In this document: piece by piece, positions 13,001 through 23,288 of the stretch | How the letters are laid out: every line of letters starts with the position of its first letter | Numbering within the stretch: the stretch's first letter is position 1 | Origin: Campanula takesimana | Taxonomy: Eukaryota; Streptophyta; Magnoliopsida; Asterales; Campanulaceae | Reading direction: 5' to 3' | DNA: 64,000 bases | Assembly (NCBI GenBank): GCA_026119855.1 | Contig: JAOWBW010000027.1 | Span: 2,768,623 to 2,832,622, forward strand | Notes under the pieces: model-generated | Seen by the model: only the letters and a program-made list of their open reading frames with translations | What the model was told of the DNA's origin: nothing | Database searches by the model: none | Program-made: the position numbers and the translations under genes

Positions 13001-14724
13001 AGGCCAAAAATAAAATAAGTGAAAAACTAGAGATTTTGCTAGTCAAAATCATTAAAATAGGCAACAAAAAGATGTGAAATGTCAGTGAAACTCATAATTT
13101 GGGAGCAGTTGCCCACATTAGCCCGTGAAGAAAGACATCCTTGTCAAAAGTAGTTTTCTGAATTCGGATTTGGAAGTCAACTGTTTGAACTAAGCAACCT
13201 AGTACAGGCAAAATACATAGCATTAAATCATTCCTAAACATCACAACAGTGGGAGATCCTCTTCCACTAAAATATCATCTCAATGTAAGTATTAGACCTA
13301 CTCAAGCACTAGTGTGCTACAAATATGTATCTCAGATAACTGCAAACTGTTACTGAACTTAACAGAAGTTTTCTAAGTGCATTAATTAGGCAATATATGC
13401 AGATAAGACGCAAGACATCCATCATATGTTTATCCAACCTCAACTCCTCCAGGAAAGCAGAATGAAAGAAGATCCTTGTACTTCATAGGTAACGGTTTAT
13501 CTGGAGGGTAAACAAATAAGACCTGGAAATAAGCGAAAATAATCAGTATACGTAATTTTGATGCGGGTATGTTAATTAGTTCCACATAAAAAATAACCAC
13601 CTGAGGCTCAAGGTTCTGTTCTATCCGAGATTGGTGCGGGCCACCTAGTGCATTTCGGAATCTCCCTGAGCCTTCACTCTTTTTACCAAAATACTGCCTT
13701 TGAAGTGCCTGAGCATCACAGTTAGGATGAAGTCCAACAACTACAAAACTCTCAAATAATCTCGATGGTTCTTTTAGTATCCTGTGGTCCTGTACATTTG
13801 AAATTCGAAACATATAGAAGATCATGGATATGCAATGGATAAAAGTTCTAACTATTGAAGACAATCAGAGAACAAACAACAGAAGGGAGATGTATCACGT
13901 ACTCAGTCCCAACTCAATGTCCACAGTTACTGTTGGGCGCAAGAACTAACGAGTGATTATATATATTGAAAAGGTACTGTGAGAGGGAGATGTGTTGAAT
14001 ATGATAAGTGAGTGGGATTTGCAAGTGGGGCCCAAAATTTAATTGTGTGAGTTTTGACAAGTGGGGTAGGTTTAATATAATAATTATAAACGATCTCCAT
14101 TTTAGGTAGTGAGACTTATCAATGACACTACCCAAACGGGTATGTGTGCATAACTACACAGTGAGTGCTGGGACGGAAGGAGTATGTTAGGGAGGGATCT
14201 GAGAAACCAATATTTGGTTTCTTATTTAGATACTCTCCGTTCTAGATTACATGCAATGAAATGTTGTCGATATTAAGGTCATGTGGGCCCGGCCTTCCTT
14301 GGACCCCATAAGGTGAGCTCTTGTAGTACCAGGTTCCCTTTTTAATCACCGTTCTAGATTGCTTTTGAAAGACAAAGAACCTGGTATCAAATATTTTTAC
14401 TTGTGAAAGAGAGCTTACCAGAGACTGCAACTGAAAGCTCGCCCACTGACGCTTTTGACTAGTCAATACTTCAGGGTTGTAAGTTCTACCTTTCTCTTCT
14501 GGAGTCTGTGATAAGCCCTTCAATACTTTAGAAACATGACGCTGAAACTTCTCCAGAGGACTGCCACTATCTTCTTTTGACGAGAACACAACTGACGGCC
14601 GTGGTGAACGAGCAGCTGTAGCAGCAGCAGCTGCAGCAACAACAGCTCTTGCAACGTCTTCAGTTGTTTGCAACCATAGTGAAGCCCCCCATCCAGGGCT
14701 TCCCGTCTCTTCATTCTTGTCCAT
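1026..14724 (-). CDS. DENN-domain protein gene, 18 coding exons, 795 residues
   Basis: Exons, in order of translation: 14419-14724, 13601-13789, 13439-13522, 12245-12304, 11979-12023, 11685-11884, 10489-10938, 8304-8424, 7707-7904, 7435-7524, 6400-6462, 5115-5189, 4920-4970, 4721-4798, 2851-2985, 2320-2427, 1210-1275, 1026-1094. Every junction is GT-AG and the phases join without a stop (2388 nt). Residues 1-102 are an Ala-rich start (MDKNEETGSPGW). The upstream DENN part follows at about 105-295 (SRLFESFVVVGLHP, VYPPDKPLPMKYKDLLSF, CYCILSRLPFFELHFGVLN). Residues 296-444 are an acidic linker. The core DENN part is about 550-670 (ALSVWAVACLCGSLRLDH, HWQSLLMPVLPNDMLDFLDA) and the downstream DENN part runs to the end (LFSVHTDLVLSFFQKE). 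It resembles, from memory, the Arabidopsis DENN (AEX-3) protein At5g35560. The family acts as exchange factors for Rab GTPases in membrane traffic; the exact Rab is unknown. The introns hold many MITEs. Confidence 0.95.
1330..1769. mobile_element. Stowaway MITE (outer) interrupted by a second Stowaway
   Basis: Ends CTCCCTCCGTCCC and GGGACGGAGGAAG with flanking TA. The body is palindromic around TTAGGTTAATTTAATTATCC and is split by the Stowaway at 1517-1689. It lies in the intron between coding exons 1210-1275 and 2320-2427 of the DENN gene. Confidence 0.85.
1517..1689. mobile_element. Stowaway MITE (inner)
   Basis: A 169-bp element with TA duplications. Ends CTCCCTCCGTCCCAAAATG and CATTTTGGGACGGAGGGAG; body with TTTGACTATTCAAAC. 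Same subfamily as 11167-11335, 12795-12975 and 19510-19692. Confidence 0.9.
2561..2765. mobile_element. Degenerate Stowaway-like MITE
   Basis: The left end TCCCTCCGTTACAAGAG is partly matched by TTTTGTAAAGGAGTG at the right. The body is diverged. Confidence 0.4.
3088..3322. mobile_element. Short inverted-repeat MITE (CTCCAATG type)
   Basis: Ends GCATCTCTAATG and CATTGGAGAGATG with internal inverted copies of CACCAAATTTGGTGCA. The class (PIF/Harbinger or hAT) is not certain. Confidence 0.5.
3780..3952. mobile_element. Degenerate Stowaway-like MITE
   Basis: ATTCCAAAATAAATGCCGT at the left and ACATTTAGTTTGGGATGGAG at the right form weak inverted ends. Confidence 0.4.
4255..4528. mobile_element. 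Stowaway MITE
   Basis: TA-flanked, with ends CTCCCTCCGTTCCA and TGGAACGGAGGGAG and a CT-rich body (ACTCATTCTCTCTC). In the DENN intron 2986-4720. Confidence 0.85.
5426..6041. mobile_element. Inverted-repeat MITE interrupted by a Stowaway
   Basis: Related to the element at 7916-8178 (shared GACTACCACTTTAACCAT-like arm). Ends GGTTATATTTCAGTTCCAAC and GGTTGGAAATGAAATTAAAC. No clear target duplication here. The Stowaway at 5717-5990 is inserted in its right half. Confidence 0.6.
5717..5990. mobile_element. Stowaway MITE
   Basis: Ends CTCGCTCCGTCCCAGAGTAT and ATACTCTGGGACAGAGGGAA, TA-flanked. The body has ACTCATTCTCTCTCC motifs. Sister copy at 46320-46544. Confidence 0.8.
6530..6790. mobile_element. 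Stowaway-like MITE, diverged
   Basis: CTCCATTCCTAAAATA at the left and CGTTTTGGGAATGGAGAG at the right form diverged Stowaway ends in the DENN intron 6463-7434. Confidence 0.45.
7916..8178. mobile_element. MULE-type MITE beside a splice acceptor
   Basis: A 263-bp element with ends AGTTTAAATTCATTTTCAAC and GTTGAAAATGAATTAATACC, flanked by perfect 9-bp duplications GCAAATAAA (7907-7915 and 8179-8187). The left duplication is the sequence directly before the acceptor AG of the DENN exon ending at 7904. Confidence 0.85.
8650..9715. other. Part of the large DENN intron 8425-10488
   Basis: No coding exon or complete repeat recognised. It contains a small inverted motif around GCCGTACGGCGGGCTTGCC (about 9169-9200). 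Confidence 0.4.
9716..9981. mobile_element. Stowaway MITE
   Basis: TA-flanked, with ends TTCCCTCTGTCCCTAAATGA and TCATTTAGGGACATTAGGGAG. In the DENN intron 8425-10488. Confidence 0.8.
11100..11497. mobile_element. Stowaway MITE (middle)
   Basis: Ends CTCATTCCGTCCGAAACTTA and TAAGTTTGGGACGGAGGGAG, with arms containing GGTTACTTTTGGTCAAAC. The left arm is partly lost where the inner copy inserted. Confidence 0.8.
11167..11335. mobile_element. Stowaway MITE (innermost)
   Basis: Same subfamily as 1517-1689, with ends CTCCCTCCGTCCCAAAATG and CATTTTGGGACGGAGGGA. The right TA is missing. Confidence 0.85.
12523..12777. mobile_element. Stowaway MITE
   Basis: TA-flanked, with ends CTCCCTCTGTC and TTTTGGGATGGAGGGAG. 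It includes an A-run at 12536-12559. Confidence 0.75.
12795..12975. mobile_element. Stowaway MITE
   Basis: Ends ATCCATCCGTCCCAAAATAA and GATCATTTCGGGACAGAGG. Same subfamily as 1517-1689. In the DENN intron 12305-13438. Confidence 0.8.
13900..14184. mobile_element. Stowaway MITE
   Basis: TA-flanked, with ends CTCAGTCCCAACTCA and GAGTGCTGGGACGGAAGGAG. In the first coding intron of the DENN gene (13790-14418). Confidence 0.75.
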
Positions 14725-14871
14725 TGGTAAGAATTCCTCTTACTGAAAGAGGATCACAAATATACATTTATATAAATATATGAATAGTATATATATGTGT
14801 GTGTGTTTGGGTACTTCACCTATTCAAGTGAGAATATCCTCACACTCTCAAGCTCAAAGCTCATACTGTTA

Positions 14872-15066
14872 TACTCCTTTGTCCCAATATAAATGTTGCA
14901 TTTGACTTGTCAGTGATTTTAAGAAAAGTGCTTTCCTTGTTTGTATACTGCTTGTACCTTAATATAAAATCGCGTGAACAATGTTTCCTTATTTGGAAAC
15001 ACAACATTTATTTTGGGACATACAAAGAAAGGAAAGAGTAACATCTATTTTGGGACGGAGGGAGTA
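14872..15066. mobile_element. Stowaway MITE
   Basis: TA-flanked, with ends CTCCTTTGTCCCAATATAAA and ATTTTGGGACGGAGGGAG. In the inferred 5' UTR intron of the DENN gene. Confidence 0.85.
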
Positions 15067-15607
15067 GGATATAGCATATGGAGAGGCAATTACTGAAACT
15101 TAAGATCCAAGGTTTAGTGTCTTCCCCTTTCTACGAATCTGAACAAAAAGAACCATACCAACCCTGTAAAACACCTTTTCCTCTCATGCCTCTGAGGTCA
15201 TGTTCTTTCAATACCTCCCTTTCCCTCTCCTTTAAAGTTGTTTCCTAGTTTTGATACAAGAAGGCAACTCAAGCAATTCTCAACCTTATTCACACAAAAA
15301 AACTCATCTTGAAAAAATTAACTGCCACAAAACATCTGAGTCATCAGCATCAATTCTGAAATATTCTATCTACAGAAATTATAGGTGAAACGCAATTACA
15401 CGGACCCACGTCCCCCATACATAAGGAACTACTACCTAATCTTAAGTGCTTCTTTCTGTTCCAATCGCCAAACTGATAGTACTCATGGCTTTCTCCGTAC
15501 TATTTAGAACACACTACGCAAAATCACTTCCATGGCTCCCTTTTCACGAATTGTCCATTTCTTGATGAAATTCTTAAAAAATATAAAAAATCCCTCAACA
15601 TGATCAG

Positions 15608-15901
15608 CAATGGTGAAGCCACATAGAAGTCAAGGGGGACACTCAACCCCCTTAACTTTTGGAAAATGTCATTTTACTACCTTTAAATTTTGGAGAAAAC
15701 ACTACAAATATTGTTTTTTTCTATGCCGACTCCCTTCATTTTGTGACAAAAATTTGTGCAAGTGGGATATACATGTCCCCTCCTACGGTACCATTATATG
15801 ATCTTGACCCCCTATTATTTCAAATGTCTACATCATAAGAATAGTTTTATTTCCCAAACAATCTTTACCCCCCTTCTAAAATAGTTCTGGCTTCGCTACT
15901 G
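15608..15901. mobile_element. hAT-type MITE
   Basis: Ends CAATGGTGAAGCC and GGCTTCGCTACTG. Flanking 8-bp duplication ATGATCAG / ATGATCAA (15600-15607 and 15902-15909, one mismatch). In the inferred 5' UTR intron of the DENN gene. Confidence 0.75.
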
Positions 15902-17182
15902 ATGATCAACTCCCTAATATCAACATATATGACTTAAAAAGACACCCCTTTTTGGGTAGTCTTTTTCCCCAACAAAACAGAATCGACAACTCTGCAATTT
16001 GATGCCACCATATACTAAACCAAGAACAAAAACCTAAGGGGATCAGTACTTACATGATCACATATGATCGAAACATAATGAAATTAAATACTTTGACCAG
16101 CAACTTTTCAGTTACACTAGCAATTAGAGGGTAAATTTTATCCAACAAAAAGAACTAATGATCAAAATTGGTTCCCTTCATCTACAGTAAACTACAAAAG
16201 AAAATCCAGTGATTAAAGCATAAGCCAGCGAATTTGAGCAACTTTGATTCACATCAAAGATTATACTTCCAAAAACCAAGTTAAAAGAAAAGGGTCTGAA
16301 GCATAAAAAGTGGATAAAAATGTCAACTTTTTTTCTTATTCAGATGGGTACTAAATAAAAAGGCAACCTTTTAAGAATCTATTTTGGGACAACAAGTTCG
16401 AACACAAAATTGCTCAAAATTGAAAAAAAACAGAAGAACTCACCTGTCAATAATCGTCAATTCAACATGATATATATATGAGTTTGTATGTATATTTATG
16501 TATATATGTGAGAGAGAATTTGGGAGAGATTTATGAGGCGGCCATTTCAAAGGAAGCTTTTCCCTTTTTCTTGTTTCTTGGGAGGGAGAAGAAGAACGAA
16601 AGAAACCCCCAGGAGATGAAGCAACGACGCCGCGGGTTGTGTCATGTGTGTGTGGGGAATAGTATCGAGTAAACTACCCAAATGACATGCGTACTAACAA
16701 CTTTTTACATATTTAGCTGCGTACTAACAAAACAACCAATCCAACATGCGTACTATATACAAAACTAGTTTACCACCCGTGCGATGCACGGTTTACTTAA
16801 CTTCAAATTTGTTGATGCATGATTTAGTTAAGTTCAAATTTGTCATAGTAAAGTTCATTTAATTGCAAAAAAATAATAAAAAATAATTTTACTTATCTAA
16901 CTTACTTTTCACCTATTTCCTTTATGAATAGTATTTTAGACAAATATTTTCCTTAACTCTTTACTTTTGTTGATTCATTTTTCATTATTTTTTCAATATC
17001 GATTCTTTAATAAGCGTGTAAAGTCAAACTAACAACATTCAACTGAGAAAAAAACGTATGTATTTAGTAATCAAGTGCTAGTGTACCGTTAAACAAAGTT
17101 TTTCATAATTATACCGTTCATTTAGATTTGAAATAAGTAAGCTTAATCACCTTCAATTTTTCCTCTGAAGTTTAATGATACA

Positions 17183-17457
17183 TACTCTCTTCTGTTCGAC
17201 TCTCTTCTGTTCAAAATAAATGTCGTTTTGAAAGCTAAATTTTGATTCAAAATACTTCTTGTTATTGGGTTTAAAGTCTTTAAATTCCAATTTTAACCCA
17301 TATTGAAACTTGTTTCATCACAATATACATTGAATGAGAGAACAAAATTAATAAATGTACTTTCGGCACTTACTTTATAAAGTTATCATAATAATTGCAT
17401 TCTTTAAAACATTTGAAAACTTTCAAAATGACGTTTATGTTAGACCGAAGATAGTAT
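17183..17457. mobile_element. Degenerate Stowaway-like MITE inside the Helitron
   Basis: CTCTCTTCTGTTCAAAATAA and a matching diverged right end near GACCGAAGATAGTA. Weak. Confidence 0.35.
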
Positions 17458-18003
17458 CATAATTTGTATTTTTAAAGGTGCAAGTATGTTTATAGGAAAG
17501 CCTTGTATTTTTGTATTTCTGCATAATTAAAATTTAAAGTCAACAAAAAAATTATCAACTTAATTATACTATGAATAAAAATTACAAAAAAAAAACTATA
17601 TTAATGAAATTTTAAAAAATGTTATTGTTTTGGCTTTCACTTTAAAGTTAAAATTTGGACGGAATTAGTCTAACTCCTCTATTTATTTATTTATTTATTT
17701 ATTTTTACTTTCATAATCTTTTAAAGGAAATTTATGTTACTTAAAAAGATTATATCGATGGAAAGCTTGTTTTAAAAAAGAGCTATGAAAAGGTTACTTT
17801 AATGTAGTTACATCGTGCATACAAATTACATCAAATTCTAAGAAATTCAATAATTTTATTTACTATTACTATTTTATATTTTCAACAGAATATTACGCTC
17901 CCAAAGTAACGAAATTCGTACCGTCAATTCGCAAGGGAAAAACTTTTTTTTCATCCTTGTATTTACTTAGTTATAGTTTCAATGAAGAATTATTTAGTTT
18001 TAA

Positions 18004-18264
18004 TACTCCCTCCGTCCCAGCTCACTTGACACATTTTGATTAAAACTGGTCAACTTAAAGTCGTTTTGACCAACACTTTATAGAAATATTTATGTTCCAA
18101 AAAAATTTAAAAATTGTTATTGAGAGGATTTTTAATGGTGATCATTTTACATTTTTTTAATTTTTATTCAAATCATAAATATTTCTATAAAGTGTTCGTC
18201 AAACAGACCTTAAGTTGACCAGTTTTGATCAAAAGGTGTCAAGTAAGCTGAGACAAAGGGAGTA
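18004..18264. mobile_element. Stowaway MITE inside the Helitron
   Basis: TA-flanked, with ends CTCCCTCCGTCCCAGCTCAC and AGCTGAGACAAAGGGAG and the arm ACTGGTCAACTTAA. Confidence 0.85.
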
Positions 18265-19509
18265 TATAGTATTAACAGTGAACATTAAATACTCAAAAAC
18301 ATAAAACTACTGCTAACAATATTTTTCATAGTTTTCCAACGCATAAAGTTTTACTCGCAGTCACTTTTTACAAACAAAACCTATGTTTGTGTAAAGAAAA
18401 AAGAATAAATAAACTCTTTTATGTGTTACCATTTCCAGAATCTAAGAAAAAATAAAAAATACACAAATATCTAATGAAAACATGTTTAAATTAAAATGAA
18501 CTTATGGGTAACGGAGTTGAGAGAAAATCTTGATAAGGGATTGCCCAGGATTCCCATCAACGAAACACAAATTAGGATGGGATTTCTTCGAGTCCTCACT
18601 CCCCCGTTCTATCTTCAAAGCCGGCTAAACTAAAAATTCAACAAAACCAAAACAAAATATTTTTTAAAAAAATCAAAGAAATGATCATGTTCAACTCTTC
18701 AACTCATTAAAGAGCTCAATTCATATGTATTTGGTTAGTTAGAAAAATAAACAGTAAATTAAAATAGAAAAATGAAAAGTGTAGTTAAGAAGTCGTTAGT
18801 TAGCATGAGGAGTGATTGGACGGGCTTACTAAAGAAACAACAAATGCATGATTGAAGTGTGATTTTATAGTGTGAAAGAGAAGGAAGATGAAAAAATATT
18901 TAGGTGGAAATTTATTTAAGCCTGACTGTTAGTATTCCATGCTAGTCAATAATTTGCCTTTGAAAACATGCACTTGTTAGATTTTAATTAAATAAATTAA
19001 ATAATTAAGCTGATGATGTCAGCAAGTATTTTTGGAGGGAAAATTTTCAATGTGGTGTTGCCAAGTGTCCAAGATGATGTCAGCTGGTTTCTGGTTTAGT
19101 ATTATTATATAGATAACCAAAATAACAAAACCGTTAAAAAAGTTAATAAAAGTTTATGAGCGTTAATTTTTTAACAGATATTGCCATCAAAATTTTCAAA
19201 ATGGCCCATAACCTAACAAAACCGTAGCTTGCTAAATTAAGTGCTAACATGACCCATTTACCCTTATTAATATTTCTATCATTTTTTTTAATTATTTTTT
19301 TGATATTTATGGTTTTAAAAAGTTCAATCTAATCAGGGGTCAAAGTGTAAGTTTGAAACAAAACATTACTCACCACCAACCATGTTCATCACCATCATCG
19401 ATCTTCACCCAGCCTAGGTATCACCACCATCAACACCACCATTCAAACCCAAAACATAGCCCACCACCATTTGCAAACTCAAATCTGAACTAAGAAATAC
19501 GTACTTATA

Positions 19510-19692
19510 TACTCCCTCCGTCCTAAAATGAATTTCTCATTTGCCATTCCTTATTGTCCCAAAAAAATCTTCCAATTTTTATAATTTAGGCTTAAAAGTG
19601 CATAAACACAACATGACTAGTGAAACAAGTATTCATATCCTTAAAAAGTTTGAATAGTCAAACGTGAAGATCATTTTGGGACGGAGAGAATA
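19510..19692. mobile_element. Stowaway MITE inside the MULE
   Basis: Ends CTCCCTCCGTCCTAAAATGA and ATCATTTTGGGACGGAGAG. Same subfamily as 1517-1689, in the opposite orientation. Confidence 0.85.
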
Positions 19693-20971
19693 ACAAAAAT
19701 ATTTTTTTTCTTTTATTAATTTCCTTTTACTTTCTTCTGTGTTGATTCACTAGTCACTACCAGCATACAACATTGCCACCACCGCCGTCACCGCCACCTT
19801 GCTATCACCCCCACTCCCATTACCACCACCAACCCAACCATTGCCCACAACCAAGACCATCTTCTTTGACAAAGAATATCAAAATCCAAATTAGATCTAT
19901 AATAAAATCAACAAAGAATATCAAAAAAAAAAAAAAAGAGTTCAAAATCTCAGATCTGAGATCGAGAATGTGTACCACGCCCTTTTTGATAGATCTGGGA
20001 ACAACCAATTCAATTTCTCGACATCATCGCGCCAAATTTGGAATCGATTTAAACGTCGGCGTCCCTGTATCTTGAATACGAAATAGAGGGTTTTTTTTTC
20101 TTCCAAGAAATGGAATTGAGAGGAAGGCAGTAAAAGGGATTTCATCTTCACTGTAGCGCTTACAAGTATCGACGGGTGTCCCTCACAGTGATTCTGATGA
20201 CTCTGCATTTATAAACCTTTACCACGTCATAGATGAATGGACCAAGCAAATCAGATCTAGAACAGAGGATGAGCGTTGTTGTTGCGAGCCAGGCTCAAAC
20301 TTCTTGTCGAGGAGGAGACTAGATTGAGAGGGAAGTGGGAAGGCGCCGATGGTGGGCTTGCCGGCGACGGTGGAGATGAATGAAACAGAGAGGGAAAAGA
20401 TGGATGAAGAAGAGAAGGGAGGGGCGGCAGGTAGGTTAAAGAAGATGGGAATATTTGTGGAGAGGTTTAATTTGTAAATTTATATTTAAAGTTGATGTAA
20501 ATTTTAATAAGGGTAAATGGGTCATGTTAGCACTTAATTTAGTAAGTTACGGTTTTGTTAGGTTATAGGTCATTTTGAAAATTTTGATAGTAATATCTGT
20601 TAAAAAACTAACGCTCATAAACTTTCATTAACTTTTTTAACGATTTTGGTTATTTTGGTTATTTTATATATAGTACGCATGTTGGATTGGTTGTTTCGTT
20701 AGTACGCGGCTAAATATGTAAAAAGTTGTTAGTACGCAGGTCATTTTGGTAGTTTACTCGAATAGTATTCCTTTACTTATTATTTGAGGCTTTGACCGAT
20801 AAACCGATAAGTCCATCAGCTTAATAAAAACGATCGATAAGGACAGACTTTATGAAAACTTATCAAAAAGTCCTTAGAATTTTTATTGGACCAGAATACC
20901 CCTCCACACCCTCACGCATGCGGCGCAAGCGGACAAAAGAAAAACTTCCGCTAAGCGCATTTTCTTTAGAG

Positions 20972-21413
20972 TAAATCACATTTCTGACATCCGTATTATG
21001 CAAGAATATCACTTTATCCTCTGTACTATCTAAACAACAAAAAAAACCTGCGTACTATTGATTAATTAGCAAAACTAACCAAAATCGTTAAAAAATTAAT
21101 GGACGTTAATAGACGTTAAAAGCTTAACAAGCTATTTTTCTGAAATGCCGAAACTACCCCTGTAACCCTTAACAAAACCCCACCCTCCCATGCCCTCGAC
21201 ACAGACGTGCTTCCTCCCTCTACTTTCTCTCTCTTCCCCCAAACTCCGGCAACCCTTTCACTAAACCTCTGACTTGGCCCCTCCATTCTTCCGACCAACC
21301 CACCCCTTTGCACTTCTGACCACCACTCCATCTCACACCTCCGGTTGACCCTCTTTCTCTGACCATTCTCCTCAACCTACCGGTCACCCATACCCTCCCC
21401 CCTCTCCGGCTAC
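20972..21413. mobile_element. Truncated MULE-like element
   Basis: Begins GAGTAAATCACATTTCTGAC, the same style of end as the other GAGTAA/GAGTTAA MULEs here, and has the internal motif AACCAAAATCGTTAAAAAA shared with 20620-20640. It passes into gene-like C-rich sequence and stops at the LTR start at 21414. No right end is seen. Confidence 0.5.
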
Positions 21414-22879
21414 TGTAGACACCCCGATCTCGCACCCCTTACCAAACCCCTTTTAATTGGTCTAAACCCTAAAATTGACCTAGAACCCAGATTTGGCTTC
21501 GCGGGAGTACCGTGAGCCTTATCGGTGCATCGAATGGATTAAAGGACTTCAAATTCATGATCAGAGCGAAAAAATGAGTAAACAGGCATGTACTTCAATT
21601 TTTGAGCTGCGGGGCCCGAAACGGGCCCGCACCCTTAGAACTGCTCGTTACCGTCTATTCTGTGCATTAAAATATATTATTTGTCATCCCTTGCTCATTA
21701 ACATGTTTCAGATAGACGTACGTGACCACGATATTATTTCAAACAACTTCCATGTTGGGATCGCAGACAACCGGGACACCGTTGTGCGCGCACACAGACA
21801 TAACTTGGACTATTGCGGAACCAATACCGGAGCAAGAATTATGGATCATCACACGTCTAAAAATTAAAAAAATGGGATTTGATGACAACCACCATCCAGC
21901 TAGGGGCAGCAAGTGGTTGGCCAATTAGATAAGAGATTGGCCAATCAGAACGCGACACGTGGCAAATCAAGATTCCCCAGCAGCTGGACGTTAACCCGTA
22001 CGGACACTTTGGAAAAGGGAGGACAGAAGCCCAACCCGTACGCGGATACTATGGGAAGATCAGACCTGCAGGTGTTCATCAACAACTTGGCCATTTCAAA
22101 TCAACTTTATGCCATTTCCAACTGCATTTGTGCCAGGTAGTTGCCCCTAAATGACCCCCTAGGGCTAGGCAAGGGTATCCTAAAGTAATTTACCACCTCC
22201 CCCATCCATAACAACACCTAACTCATCCATTTTCAAGAACAACACACAAGAGATCCTTTTTTAACAACACACAATCACACAATTCACACAAGCAACACTT
22301 CACTCCATATTCAGCCATTCACTCTCTTTTGCTCTCTCTAGCACCCAAAAACACCCCCAAATATCAGTCATCAAACCACCACCACACCACCATAACACCA
22401 CCACAAAACACTCACTAAACACAAGCCAAAACAACTCACTCAAACACTCATTCAATCACAAAGGCAAACACCTTAAGAAAACACCAAAAAAGTCTTCCCT
22501 TGGAAGCAAAGGGAGCACAACCTAGGTAATCTCTTCATCTTGTAATCTCTCCAAATGTAAGATGTAGTTGATCATGTAATTTGTTAAGAGGTCTAGCCAT
22601 TTTGTTAGGCTAGACCTCCATTTGATGTCCCAAGATACAATGTTGACATTCTTGTTGTTCTTCTCTCTAAATGATGATATACCATGATTAAATGCTCAAA
22701 TGGCTTTGGTTTTGTGTTGTTAACATATGGATATATGTTTACCCAAAGTTTCATGTTCATATAATCTCATTTGAGTGAGTTTTCATGGGTGTTTCATCCC
22801 TTTTGTAGATTTTCAGCAGACTGTCCATCTGCACCTTTCTGTCTTGTTGCTCTATTTATGCATAGCAAGCATGGTTTTG
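21414..22879 (+). mobile_element. LTR-like segment starting TGTAGACACCCC (Tat/Ogre type)
   Basis: Starts with TGTAGACACCCCGATCTCGC, the style of Tat/Ogre LTR starts, and is followed by leader-like A/C-rich sequence at 22200-22450. It may be the 5' part of one 3.1-kb LTR ending at 24514, or a separate truncated LTR. The TRIM remnant follows directly. Confidence 0.5.
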
Positions 22880-23287
22880 TGTAGGGACCGCGACCACCAC
22901 CACCACTCTCCACATTATTATGATATTGTCCGCTTTGGACCTAGCCCGCACGGATTTGTTTTTAGGTCAACTCCCAAAATGCCTCATACTAATGAAGTGG
23001 GTGGGTGCTCTTATATACCTTGCAATTGTTTCCTCAATTGCCGATATGGGACTTTGGGTTGCACCCCAACAATCCTCCCCTCAAACCAAGGACCACACCC
23101 CTATGGACCGCAGTGTTTCCTCTGGCCCATATCCAACAAAAGCTTGTACCAACCGCCCGCGGAACACCACCGCCCTCGATTGCAAGACTCCATTCGCAAA
23201 TGTCACACAAGGGAACCCCACCCTATAAAGCACACACACGGTCCACCCAGTCGGGCCCATCCGAACCAGGCTCTGATACCACTTGTA
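22880..23287 (-). mobile_element. TRIM remnant (3' LTR, PPT and PBS; 5' LTR lost)
   Basis: Read on the minus strand: primer-binding site TGGTATCAGAGCC (complement of the initiator Met tRNA 3' end) at about 23268-23280, a roughly 190-bp interior, polypurine tract GAGGGGAGGAT, then a 192-bp LTR (23071 down to 22880) from TGTTGGGGTGCAACCC to GGTCCCTACA. The interior has no coding capacity, as is typical of TRIMs. The 5' LTR is missing except for a few bases beside the PBS. Confidence 0.75.
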
Positions 23288-23288
23288 G

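Larger units (their letters stand above)
14725..16665 (-). promoter_or_regulatory. 5' UTR, 5' UTR intron and proximal promoter of the DENN gene
   Basis: Just upstream of the ATG, the minus strand reads CTTTCAG then TAAGAGG, a good acceptor after 14742. At 16443-16444 it reads GACAG then GTGAGT, a good donor. I infer a 1.7-kb 5' UTR intron (14743-16443) carrying a Stowaway and a hAT MITE. The leader exon starts somewhere in 16444-16660. It contains pyrimidine-rich stretches (TTCTTTCGTTCTTCTTCTCC on the minus strand) but no clear TATA box upstream of them. A MULE begins at 16666, so little original promoter remains between the leader and the transposon. Confidence 0.6.
16765..19113 (-). mobile_element. 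Non-autonomous Helitron inserted in the MULE arm
   Basis: On the minus strand it begins TCTATATAATAATACTAAAC after a host A and ends with a hairpin (CCGTGCATCGCACGG), then GTGGTAAACTAG before a host T-side base. These are the classic A|TC...CTAG|T Helitron signatures. The MULE arm reads continuously across the excised segment, which proves both ends. The 2.35-kb interior is AT-rich without genes and carries a Stowaway at 18004-18264. Confidence 0.85.
16666..20759. mobile_element. Non-autonomous Mutator-like element (MULE)
   Basis: Perfect 9-bp duplications GAATAGTAT flank it (16657-16665 and 20760-20768). Terminal inverted repeats are long: the left end CGAGTAAACTACCCAAATGA matches the right end for about 100 bp and the match resumes at 19114-19270 after the Helitron. 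Removing the Helitron leaves about 1.75 kb. The interior (19370-20470) is richer in CACCAC and GGCGG-like codons and looks gene-derived, but no open protein is recognisable. No transposase is present. Confidence 0.85.

Noticed and set aside
19773..20208. Overlapping frames in the MULE interior (plus and minus strands)
   Set aside because: Frames overlap on both strands, are low-complexity (Pro/His-rich), and have no domain; treated as transposon cargo.
21116..21435. Gly/Arg/Trp-rich minus-strand frames
   Set aside because: C-rich transposon interior with no domain; interrupted by the LTR start at 21414.
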